A stretch of 64,000 bases of DNA, taken from Maribacter ulvicola. Its GTDB lineage: Bacteria > Bacteroidota > Bacteroidia > Flavobacteriales > Flavobacteriaceae. Shown here piece after piece: positions 9,008-16,673 of this stretch. The stretch is from the NCBI RefSeq assembly GCF_900155985.1, contig NZ_FTMA01000011.1:21401-85400 (forward strand), given 5' to 3'. The notes beneath the pieces are model-generated. The model saw only the letters and a program-made list of their open reading frames with translations. It ran no database searches and was not told where the DNA came from. Every line of letters begins with the position of its first letter. Within the stretch, counting starts at the first letter, position 1. The translations under genes and the position numbers were made by a program.

Positions 9008-10852
9008 TTATTTTTTGTTGAAATAAAACTTAAAAGTAGCCCCCTGGTTTGGCATACTTTCAACGGTAATTTTACCATTCATTGCTTCCATTTGGTTTTT
9101 GGTAATATATAGGCCAATTCCTCTGGATTCTTTGTTTCTGTGAAAGGTTTTATAGAGACCAAAAACTTGATCACCATATTTTTCTAAGTCTATTCCCAAG
9201 CCATTATCTTCCACGCTTAAAACAGTATAGTTTTTTTCTTCTTCTATACTAAGTATAATAATTGGCTTTTTATCTTCACTCCTGTATTTTATTGAATTTG
9301 TTATGCAATTGGTTAAAATGCTGTTAAGATATGCCGGCAAAGCTTTTACAGTGGTTGTTTCTGGTATTTCATTAATAATTTTACCATTAGTTTCTTTTAG
9401 TAGGCCAGCCACATTTTGTTCAACGACAAACAGGCTTTCGTTTAAAGAAAGAGATTTTTTTTCTTCATTGATACTAGATTTTACGGCAACGATTTCTCTT
9501 AATCCTTTAATGGTTTCAGACAAGTTGTCTGAAGCACTAAATAACATGTTCATGTATTTGCTACGTTGAATTTTGCCGGTTTCATCATTTAAAAAATTAA
9601 GCAATAATGAAAAGTTGGTAGCATGTGTTTTAAGGTTGTGAGATACCATATGGGCAAAGTTAAGAAGCTGTTCATTTTTCTCTCTTGCAGATGCAATGGT
9701 ATTTTTTAGATTTCTCTCTAGTTTTATTTGTGAAGTTATATTTTCAAAAGTGCATAAAATATTTTTACTTCCAGAAAGCCCTTCTATTAAGGTGCCGGTC
9801 ATTTTAATGTTTATGTTATGCCTTTTTTGATTGGTATATACAAACTTTACAGATTTGAAAGAACCATTTTCTTTAAGTTGATTTTTAAGTTCAACACTCT
9901 TATTTTTAATATGTGCGTTAATGAAAGTTCTAAAGTTAAGTCCTAAGAAATGTTCTTTATCATAAGCGGTGAGTTTTGTGAACTCATCATTTACGTCTAA
10001 TATATTACCCGTTGCAAAATTTATAATAGCAAGACCAAACGGTACTTTTTCAAATAAAGGATATTTATTAGGTTGTGTTACGGGCTTAACTGTTGGTTGT
10101 GCTATAGTATCCGTGATATTTTGTAATGTACCAATTACCCGAGTACATTTGCCATTACTATATTTAGGTCTTCCAATAGAATTTACCCAAATGATAGTTC
10201 CGTTTGCTTGTTGTAATTGTAATTTTTCGTTCCAAGGTTTACCAGATTCAATTGCTTCGTTAACGGAACGTTTAATAGTTTTTCTACAGTTGCCTTCTAA
10301 ATAAAAATTAAAAGCTTTTTCTAAGGTTGGTTTGTAATCTGCAGCTACGCCAAATATTTTATGTACTACTGGGGACCAATTTAAAGTTTCATTTTTAATA
10401 TTATAATCCCAACTTCCTATTTTGGCAATAGAACTCTTTTCGTTTAAAATATATTTTGTTTTATTTAGTTCAATTTCAAGTTCTTGTGTTTTTGTAATTG
10501 GCTCAACTTTTATAATGACACCTATGATGTTACCATAGCCATCTTTCCAAGGATTAAAATGCCAGATAGAATCTTTTGAAGAATAATGGCAGTCTTTGGC
10601 ATTGTATTTAAACTTAATGTCTCTAAGTCCGTCTAAGCTATATTTTAGCCTAGCTTTTAATTCTTGAGATAATTGAGGAAACAAATCGATAAAGTAATTT
10701 CCTTTTATAGTATTTAGATCTAACTGAAAATTGGTCAGCCAAATAGGGGAGGCACTGATCAATTTAAAATCTGTATCGATAATGACGATAGATGATGGAA
10801 TTTGATTGATCCAATCTAAAGAAAAAGATGAACTATTTTTGGACTTCAGCAT
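9008..10852 (-). CDS. PAS domain sensor histidine kinase (kinase 2)
   Basis: A 614-residue paralogue of the downstream kinase with the same layout: PAS near 15-125, PAS near 135-255, PAS near 265-385, phospho-acceptor NFAHMVSHNLKTHATNFSLL near 400-420, then HATPase_c with DNGLGIDLEKYG and SRGIGLYITKNQ. No membrane segment is seen. The two kinases are very similar over the catalytic half and less so in the PAS region, which suggests a tandem duplication followed by change in what they sense. It is probably the first gene of a three-gene operon ending in the single-domain receiver. The signal is unknown. Confidence 0.9.
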   Translation of the reverse strand: MLKSKNSSSFSLDWINQIPSSIVIIDTDFKLISASPIWLTNFQLDLNTIKGNYFIDLFPQLSQELKARLKYSLDGLRDIKFKYNAKDCHYSSKDSIWHFNPWKDGYGNIIGVIIKVEPITKTQELEIELNKTKYILNEKSSIAKIGSWDYNIKNETLNWSPVVHKIFGVAADYKPTLEKAFNFYLEGNCRKTIKRSVNEAIESGKPWNEKLQLQQANGTIIWVNSIGRPKYSNGKCTRVIGTLQNITDTIAQPTVKPVTQPNKYPLFEKVPFGLAIINFATGNILDVNDEFTKLTAYDKEHFLGLNFRTFINAHIKNKSVELKNQLKENGSFKSVKFVYTNQKRHNINIKMTGTLIEGLSGSKNILCTFENITSQIKLERNLKNTIASAREKNEQLLNFAHMVSHNLKTHATNFSLLLNFLNDETGKIQRSKYMNMLFSASDNLSETIKGLREIVAVKSSINEEKKSLSLNESLFVVEQNVAGLLKETNGKIINEIPETTTVKALPAYLNSILTNCITNSIKYRSEDKKPIIILSIEEEKNYTVLSVEDNGLGIDLEKYGDQVFGLYKTFHRNKESRGIGLYITKNQMEAMNGKITVESMPNQGATFKFYFNKK

Positions 10853-10975
10853 AATCAGAAAGAATTTTCCTACGAATTTATAGGATTATTACAGTTTATG
10901 ATTACAATTTGTTGTGTTTTTAGGTATAAATGTGGTTGAAAAGGCGTTTTTTGTTGTCTGGCCGATAAAATACGT

Positions 10976-11428
10976 CTATTTTCTTACAGAACTTGGTACT
11001 AATTCTGTATAATCGCCACCGTTACGAATAACGTCCCTTACAATAGATGAGCTAATGTATGATTTGCCCGATGAAGTCAATAAAAACACCGTTTCTATCT
11101 CAGATAATTTTCTGTTTGTATGGGCAATTGCTTTCTCAAATTCAAAATCGGCAGGGTTTCGGAGTCCTCTTAAAATAAAATTGGCATTCTCTTTCTTACA
11201 AAAATCTACTGTTAATCCCTGGTATGACTTTACCGAAATTGTGGGTGCATCTTTAAATGCTTCTTTTATAAATTGTATGCGTTGTTCTAAGCTGAACATG
11301 TATTTTTTATCCGCATTTTTTCCAATGGCAATAATAATTTCGTCGAATAAAGTTATACCTCGAATAATGATATCATAATGTCCTAAAGTTAAAGGATCAA
11401 AAGAACCGGGAAAAATTGCGCGTTTCAT
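10976..11428 (-). CDS. coaD: Pantetheine-phosphate adenylyltransferase
   Basis: Penultimate step of coenzyme A synthesis: 4'-phosphopantetheine plus ATP to dephospho-CoA. The 150-residue length is standard. The nucleotidyltransferase motif reads GSFDPLTLGH (residues 8-17; TxGH form) and the second motif SYISSSIVRD is near residue 125. Translated 31 bp after ddl on the same strand, a common flavobacterial pairing. Confidence 0.95.
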   Translation of the reverse strand: MKRAIFPGSFDPLTLGHYDIIIRGITLFDEIIIAIGKNADKKYMFSLEQRIQFIKEAFKDAPTISVKSYQGLTVDFCKKENANFILRGLRNPADFEFEKAIAHTNRKLSEIETVFLLTSSGKSYISSSIVRDVIRNGGDYTELVPSSVRK

Positions 11429-11459
11429 AGTTGAAATTTTGTTTTTAAATATAGGTATT

Positions 11460-12434
11460 TTAAGATAATGTCTCTACTATGGCGTACTCAAATAACATCC
11501 CTAGCTCTATACCAAATTCTTTAGCTTGTTGTGGTAAAATGCTTTCTGTTGTTAAACCTGGGGTAGTATTCATTTCTAGTAAGAAGGGTTCGTTGCCTAT
11601 AAATATAAATTCACTTCTAGAAAAACCGGTCATTTTAAGAACATCATATATTCTTTTTGCTGCATTAGTTACTTTTTCTAATTGCTCAGGGTTAATTCTA
11701 GCAGGGGTGATTTCTTGTGATCTACCTTCGTATTTTGCTTGGTAGTCAAAGAAATCATTTTCAGAAACTATTTCTGTGATGGGGAGTACGGTTGTTTCTC
11801 CATTCAATTTTAATACGCCTACAGAAACTTCTGTACCATTAAGAAAGCTTTCAATAATGATTTCATCATCTTCTTTATACGCTATTTCTATCGCGTTTTT
11901 TAACGCTTCTTCTTTATAAACTTTAGTTATGCCAAAACTACTGCCAGACTTATTTGCTTTTACAAAGCAAGGTAATTTAACTTTATCTATAATTTCCGTT
12001 TCGTTTATTTCGTCGCCTAGGTTTAAGTAATAAGAGGGAGCTGCTTTAATACCGTAAGGTCTTAGAACACTCAACAGATCACGTTTGTTAAAAGTAAGTG
12101 CAGCTTGGTAGAACCCGCAAGAAGTGTGCTTAATTCCTAATAATTCAAAATAAGCTTGCATGAGACCGTCTTCTCCGGGTGATCCATGTATGGCATTAAA
12201 AACACAATCAAAAAATATTGATGTACCATTTAAAGGTATGGAGAAATCATTACGGTCTACGGGTGTTTCATTGTTCTGTTCATCAACATATACCCATTTG
12301 TCTTTAAAAATGTGTATTCTATAAAGATTGAATTTATCTTTGTTCAGGTAATCATACACCACATTACCACTTTTAAGGGATATTTTATATTCGCTAGAAT
12401 AACCGCCCATTATAATTGCAATATTTTTTTTCAT
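11460..12434 (-). CDS. ddl: D-alanine--D-alanine ligase
   Basis: Makes the D-Ala-D-Ala dipeptide of peptidoglycan. 324 residues with an ATP-grasp fold: N-terminal IIMGGYSSEYKISLKSG, HGSPGEDG near residue 85, the lid/ATP region PCFVKANKSGSSFGITKV, and the C-terminal FLLEMNTTPGLTTESILP holding metal ligands. Divergent from the PASTA protein gene, which suggests shared control of cell-wall genes, though I see no regulator site. Confidence 0.95.
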   Translation of the reverse strand: MKKNIAIIMGGYSSEYKISLKSGNVVYDYLNKDKFNLYRIHIFKDKWVYVDEQNNETPVDRNDFSIPLNGTSIFFDCVFNAIHGSPGEDGLMQAYFELLGIKHTSCGFYQAALTFNKRDLLSVLRPYGIKAAPSYYLNLGDEINETEIIDKVKLPCFVKANKSGSSFGITKVYKEEALKNAIEIAYKEDDEIIIESFLNGTEVSVGVLKLNGETTVLPITEIVSENDFFDYQAKYEGRSQEITPARINPEQLEKVTNAAKRIYDVLKMTGFSRSEFIFIGNEPFLLEMNTTPGLTTESILPQQAKEFGIELGMLFEYAIVETLS

Positions 12435-12582
12435 GTGTATGGTCTATTAAGATTGTTAAAGCAAAGATGAAGCATTGAAATAAAATATAAAAGGAAATAT
12501 ATGGCATTCATCAAATAAGAAGTATTTTTTATGATACCAATAACTATAAACCTATGCTGCAAAATGGTATGAGGGCATTTAC

Positions 12583-12590
12583 TATATTTG
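12583..12590 (+). promoter_or_regulatory. Candidate -7 element for the PASTA-RluD operon
   Basis: Plus strand TATATTTG is a full match to TAnnTTTG, 18 bp before the ATG at 12609. The -33 region has no clean TTTG at 19 bp. Confidence 0.4.
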
Positions 12591-12608
12591 TTGGGTCAAA
12601 TAATATGT

Positions 12609-13199
12609 ATGAGGAATTTTTTCAATTTTTTAAAAAGCAAAACCTTTTTTATTCAACTAGGTCTTGCATTATTGGTATTAGTTATTTTAATTTTTACCGT
12701 ATTAAGTTATCTAAACAGTACTACCAATCATGGTGAGTTTGTAGAAGTACCAGACTTTTCAAAAAAATCTGTGATGGAAATGAGAAAATCAATTGAAGAA
12801 GTGGGTTTGCGATATGAAGTGTTAGATTCTGCAAACTACAATCCAGATTATCCAAGATTCTCTATTATAGAGCAAAACCCTTCTGCGGGATCAAAAGTGA
12901 AAGAGAATAGAAAGATTTATTTTACGGTAAACCCTTCAGGTTATAAAAAAGTAAGCGTCCCTAAGATAATTCAGGTGACCAAACGTAATGCTTCTTCAAT
13001 GTTGAAAGCTGTAGGTTTAGATGTACAACGCGTTACCTATGTAGATGAATTGGGTAAGGATATGGTTTACCGTATAAAGTATAAAGGAAAAGATATTAAG
13101 CCAGGAGATAAGCTACCCAAAACCTCAAAGATAGAATTGGTTTGTGGTAATGGTAGTATTACCGAAAGAGCAATAATTAAAGCGGAATCTGAAGATTAG
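12609..13199 (+). CDS. PASTA domain membrane protein
   Basis: A 196-residue protein with a short cytoplasmic start (MRNFFNFLKSK), one membrane helix near residues 14-35 (FIQLGLALLVLVILIFTVL), then two PASTA-like repeats: VEVPDFSKKSVMEMRKSIEE near 47-115 and VSVPKIIQVTKRNASSMLKA near 116-190. PASTA domains in other proteins bind peptidoglycan or muropeptides; here no kinase or transpeptidase domain is attached. Starts seven codons upstream are possible but the chosen Met gives the normal short N-region. Its stop TAG is directly followed by the ATG of the pseudouridine synthase gene. Confidence 0.85.
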   Translation: MRNFFNFLKSKTFFIQLGLALLVLVILIFTVLSYLNSTTNHGEFVEVPDFSKKSVMEMRKSIEEVGLRYEVLDSANYNPDYPRFSIIEQNPSAGSKVKENRKIYFTVNPSGYKKVSVPKIIQVTKRNASSMLKAVGLDVQRVTYVDELGKDMVYRIKYKGKDIKPGDKLPKTSKIELVCGNGSITERAIIKAESED

Positions 13200-14231
13200 A
13201 TGGGGGAGAATATAGAACGGCCAGAAAATGAAGATGGAGAACTTTTTGAGCATCATAAAGTTATAGCCTCTAAAGGTCAAGTTCCTTTAAGGGTAGATAA
13301 ATTTTTAATGAATTTCATTGAAAATGCTACACGTAATAAAATACAGCAATCAGCTAAAGATGGTCACGTTTGGGTCAATGATCAAATCGTAAAATCCAAT
13401 TACAAGGTAAAAGCGGGTGATGAGGTCAAAGTATTGTTTGAGCATCCGCCACATGAATTTTTGTTAGTACCGGAAGACATCCCTTTAGACATTGTTTATG
13501 AAGACAACGTTTTAATGGTAGTGAATAAACCTGCGGGGATGGTAGTACATCCGGGGCATGGAAATTATTCAGGTACATTGATTAATGCACTAATTTTTCA
13601 TACAGATAATTTACCCTCAAATAGTAATGAAAGACCAGGCTTGGTACACCGTATAGATAAAGATACTTCTGGTTTGTTGGTAGTAGCAAAGACCGAAGCT
13701 GCTATGACCCATTTAGCAAAACAATTTTTTGATAAAACCTCTGAGCGTGAGTATGTGGCTTTGGTTTGGGGTAATATTGAAGAAGATGAAGGTACGGTAA
13801 TAGGTAATGTAGGTAGAAATCCTAAAAATCGCCTGCAGATGCATGTTTTTCCAGAAGGCGAAGAAGGCAAAGAAGCAGTAACCCATTTTAAGGTGTTAGA
13901 GAGATTAGGTTACGTAACCTTGGTGTCTTGTAAATTAGAAACAGGTAGAACGCATCAAATTCGTGTGCATATGAAATATATTGGGCACACATTGTTTAAT
14001 GATGAACGTTATGGTGGTGAAAAGATATTAAAGGGGACGACCTTTACAAAGTACAAGCAGTTTGTAGAGAATACGTTTAAATTATTACCAAGACAAGCGT
14101 TACATGCCAAGACCTTGGGCTTTGTTCATCCCGTCACGGGAGAGCATATGAGCTTTGATTCTGAAGTGCCTGAAGATATGACCAATGCCATTGAAAAATG
14201 GAGAGGGTACAGTAAGAATAGTACAGAATAA
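13200..14231 (+). CDS. RluA-family (RluC/RluD-type) 23S rRNA pseudouridine synthase
   Basis: Isomerises uridine to pseudouridine in large-subunit rRNA. The 343-residue protein has an N-terminal S4 RNA-binding domain (LRVDKFLMNF to VNDQIVKSNYKV, residues about 27-90) and the RluA catalytic core with the active-site Asp in HRIDKDTSGLLVVAK (near residue 150) and the later GRTHQIRVHMK motif. The start abuts the PASTA gene stop with no gap, so the two are translationally linked. The exact target uridines are not deducible; RluD is the most likely equivalent. Confidence 0.92.
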   Translation: MGENIERPENEDGELFEHHKVIASKGQVPLRVDKFLMNFIENATRNKIQQSAKDGHVWVNDQIVKSNYKVKAGDEVKVLFEHPPHEFLLVPEDIPLDIVYEDNVLMVVNKPAGMVVHPGHGNYSGTLINALIFHTDNLPSNSNERPGLVHRIDKDTSGLLVVAKTEAAMTHLAKQFFDKTSEREYVALVWGNIEEDEGTVIGNVGRNPKNRLQMHVFPEGEEGKEAVTHFKVLERLGYVTLVSCKLETGRTHQIRVHMKYIGHTLFNDERYGGEKILKGTTFTKYKQFVENTFKLLPRQALHAKTLGFVHPVTGEHMSFDSEVPEDMTNAIEKWRGYSKNSTE

Positions 14232-14268
14232 GTTTCATCAATACCACTATTTAAACTCTTTTTTATCT

Positions 14269-14303
14269 TTTGTAGGTCTTCCTATTTATCCTGTTTATTT
14301 TTG
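14269..14303 (+). promoter_or_regulatory. Candidate promoter for yaaA
   Basis: TTTG at 14269-14272 and TATTTTTG at 14296-14303 are separated by 23 bp, at the loose end of the Bacteroidetes -33/-7 spacing. The -7 box is 18 bp from the yaaA ATG. Confidence 0.4.
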
Positions 14304-14321
14304 GAGTATTAAAATTGCATT

Positions 14322-15083
14322 ATGAAAATTGTTATTTCTCCGGCCAAGTCATTGAATTACGAAAGTGAATTGCCAACAACAACATATACGTCTCCAGAAT
14401 TTATAGAAGATGCAGAAAAGTTGAATAAGGTCTTAAAGAAAAAGAAACCAACTGCACTTTCTGAGCTAATGTCTATTTCAAATAAATTGGCGCAATTAAA
14501 CTGGCAGCGTAATCAAGATTTTACGGTACCGTTTACACCAGATAATGCTAGACCTGCGGTATATGCTTTTAGCGGAGATGTATATCAGGGCTTGGATGCA
14601 TATACTTTATCTGAAGAAAAAATTGAAAAGCTACAACGAACGCTTAGAATTTTATCTGGGCAGTATGGTATATTAAAACCATTAGATTTAATGCAACCTT
14701 ATCGGCTAGAAATGGGTACTTCGTTAAAGGTGGAAAGAAAGAAAAACTTGTATGAGTATTGGGGAGAAAGGCTTACCGATCATTTAAACAATGAGATGGT
14801 AGATGGCGAGCTTTTGGTAAATCTAGCTAGTAATGAATACTACAGTGCGCTAAAACCAAAAAAGATTAAGGCAGAAATAATTACTCCCGTATTTAAAGAC
14901 TGGAAGAATGATAAATTAAAGATTATTAGTTTCTTCGCTAAAAAAGCTAGAGGAGCAATGGCAAGATATATAATAGATACTGATGCGAAAACTCTTGAAG
15001 ACATTAAAGGGTTTAATTTAGACGATTATCAGTTTAGTCAAGAACATACTTTAAAAGAAAATAATCCCGTCTTTATTAGATAA
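14322..15083 (+). CDS. yaaA: Peroxide stress protein YaaA (DUF328 family)
   Basis: Family role in E. coli: lowers free iron and protects DNA and proteins during hydrogen peroxide stress. The 253-residue protein is full length and shows the family signatures [17 protein letters not shown] at the start, [15 protein letters not shown] near residue 75, [20 protein letters not shown] near 108 and [15 protein letters not shown] near 167. Cytosolic, no signal peptide. It has its own promoter candidate and is followed by an unrelated lipoprotein gene after 47 bp. Confidence 0.93.
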   Translation: MKIVISPAKSLNYESELPTTTYTSPEFIEDAEKLNKVLKKKKPTALSELMSISNKLAQLNWQRNQDFTVPFTPDNARPAVYAFSGDVYQGLDAYTLSEEKIEKLQRTLRILSGQYGILKPLDLMQPYRLEMGTSLKVERKKNLYEYWGERLTDHLNNEMVDGELLVNLASNEYYSALKPKKIKAEIITPVFKDWKNDKLKIISFFAKKARGAMARYIIDTDAKTLEDIKGFNLDDYQFSQEHTLKENNPVFIR

Positions 15084-15130
15084 AATATAATCTACTCTTT
15101 TTCGTTCTTAAGTATATATAAAATACGTCT

Positions 15131-15496
15131 ATGAGAAAGATTGTTTTGCTTGCTGTTATTTGTGTTGTTATATTGTTTTCTTGTACAGATAGGGATGATG
15201 AAGTTAATCTAGTTAATATTCGCATTCAAAATAGCACGTCTCTTTTTTTTAGTGAAGTACGTATAGTAGAAAATGATACTGTTTATGAGCATGTTGAAGC
15301 AGGTGAATTTTCAGAATATAGGGAGTTTGAAAGGGCATATGCATATACAAAATTATCCATTCTTACAGATTCTACGAGTTTAAATTATGTACCTGTAGAG
15401 ATGTCAACCGATACGTTGCCAATAGGTTTTTATACGTATGAAATTTCGTTAGATGAGGAGAATAAGGTTGACATGACCTTTAGAATAGACAATTAA
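15131..15496 (+). CDS. Small predicted lipoprotein, function unknown
   Basis: A 121-residue protein with an export signal MRKIVLLAVICVVILFSC ending in a lipobox (Cys18), followed by an acidic linker DRDDE and a region of alternating hydrophobic strands (VRIVENDTVYEHVEAGEFSE), consistent with a small beta-sandwich. No catalytic motif. I do not recognise a family. Its stop is 2 bp from the stop of the convergent THX gene. Confidence 0.7.
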   Translation: MRKIVLLAVICVVILFSCTDRDDEVNLVNIRIQNSTSLFFSEVRIVENDTVYEHVEAGEFSEYREFERAYAYTKLSILTDSTSLNYVPVEMSTDTLPIGFYTYEISLDEENKVDMTFRIDN

Positions 15497-15498
15497 GT

Positions 15499-15627
15499 CT
15501 ACTTCTTTTTATTGATCTTAATTTTTTCCTCTACAGTAGGCCTTTTTTTTATTTTACGTGGTCTTCTGGCCCCGTAAGAATTATTAGATATTTTACCTTT
15601 TTTAGATTTCTTATCTCCCTTTCCCAT
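15499..15627 (-). CDS. 30S ribosomal protein THX (bTHX)
   Basis: A 42-residue, very basic protein that begins MGKGDKKSKKGKISNNSYGA and continues RRPRKIKKRP. The start MGKGDKK(S/T)(K/R)(R/K)GKI followed by (S)YG(x)RRP is the signature of the Thx small-subunit protein, which in Thermus sits in the top of the 30S head; a longer form is widespread in Bacteroidetes. ATG at 15625-15627 and TAG at 15499-15501. It is too short for ordinary gene-length cut-offs. Composition (over a third Lys/Arg) supports rRNA binding. Confidence 0.78.
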   Translation of the reverse strand: MGKGDKKSKKGKISNNSYGARRPRKIKKRPTVEEKIKINKKK

Positions 15628-15710
15628 AACTCTTTTTATTTGCTTTCTATTAAAGTTAGTAATTTAGAAATGATTTGTCTGTAAAATAGGCTCATGAGAA
15701 TAAAACACTA

Positions 15711-16379
15711 ATGCAAAAGAAATTTCAACATATACATCCATATGAACCTTTTATAAACGAATTTACTGAAAAATTGATAGTAGGTACATTACCGCCGCCG
15801 CGTTTTACCACGGGGAATTTAAAAGAAGGCGATGTCAATTTTTGTTATGGAAGTCGTGATGGACAACTGTGGACTATTTTAGATAGGATTTTTCTTTTAA
15901 ATTTAAAGTTTGAAACTACAGAAGAGGCCGTAAATCAACGCAAAATATTTTTAAAAGAAAGGAAGATAGGAGTTTGTGATATTGTGGCTTCCGCAGAAAG
16001 AGAAAAGATAGATGCTTCTGATATTGGAATGCAGCATATTCAATTACGAAATGTATTAGGGTATCTAGAAAGATATCCTAATGTAAATACCTTATTATTT
16101 ACAGGAGGCAACAGTAAAAATGGTCCAGAGTATTTTTTTAGAAAACATTTAAAGGAGCACAATGTAGTGTTGCATGTAATTTCTAATGATGTACCACGAA
16201 TACATGAATTTATACATCCTGTCACAAAAGCATCAATTAAAACGGTTTCTCTGATCGCTCCTTCTGGTGCTGCAAATAGGGCGGTGGGTAGTCTTGAAAG
16301 TTATAAGCGATTGAAACGGGAAAACCCTAGGTTTAATACAATAGATTTTAGGGTACTTCAGTATAAAAAATATTTTTGA
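15711..16379 (+). CDS. Uracil-DNA glycosylase-like superfamily protein
   Basis: A 222-residue cytosolic protein. The N-terminal LIVGTLPPPRFTTG resembles the motif 1 loop of the UDG fold, with FCYGSRDGQLWTIL in the usual following position and the C-terminal VSLIAPSGAANRAVGS resembling the leucine/intercalation loop region. The catalytic residues differ from those of classical Ung, so it belongs to one of the less studied branches of the superfamily. Activity on uracil in DNA is an inference only. Flanked by a 294 bp spacer before ppc, in which I see no gene. Confidence 0.6.
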   Translation: MQKKFQHIHPYEPFINEFTEKLIVGTLPPPRFTTGNLKEGDVNFCYGSRDGQLWTILDRIFLLNLKFETTEEAVNQRKIFLKERKIGVCDIVASAEREKIDASDIGMQHIQLRNVLGYLERYPNVNTLLFTGGNSKNGPEYFFRKHLKEHNVVLHVISNDVPRIHEFIHPVTKASIKTVSLIAPSGAANRAVGSLESYKRLKRENPRFNTIDFRVLQYKKYF

Positions 16380-16673
16380 CCAAATTTTGGTTTTAAAGTT
16401 ATTTTAAACTAAAAAGAGCCCTGCCATTAAAACAAGACTCCTTTACGAGAACACTATATGAAAATGAATTTTTTATTTTTATTTACGTGATAAAAGTAGA
16501 AAAGTGGTGTTGTTTTATGGAATATTTGTTGTCAATAGACACAATTTTGTGGTATACTTCTATGAATATGACATTTTGCAATAATCATTCTTTAAATCCT
16601 CTAGGAATAGCGATATTTACTTTCGAATTTTAGCAAGTTTGCCGTAACAATTCGGTTTAAAGTTTTTAGATAT

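Noticed and set aside
9303..9569. Plus-strand frames within the histidine kinase genes
   Set aside because: They are antisense to conserved kinase domains and start and stop arbitrarily relative to domain borders.
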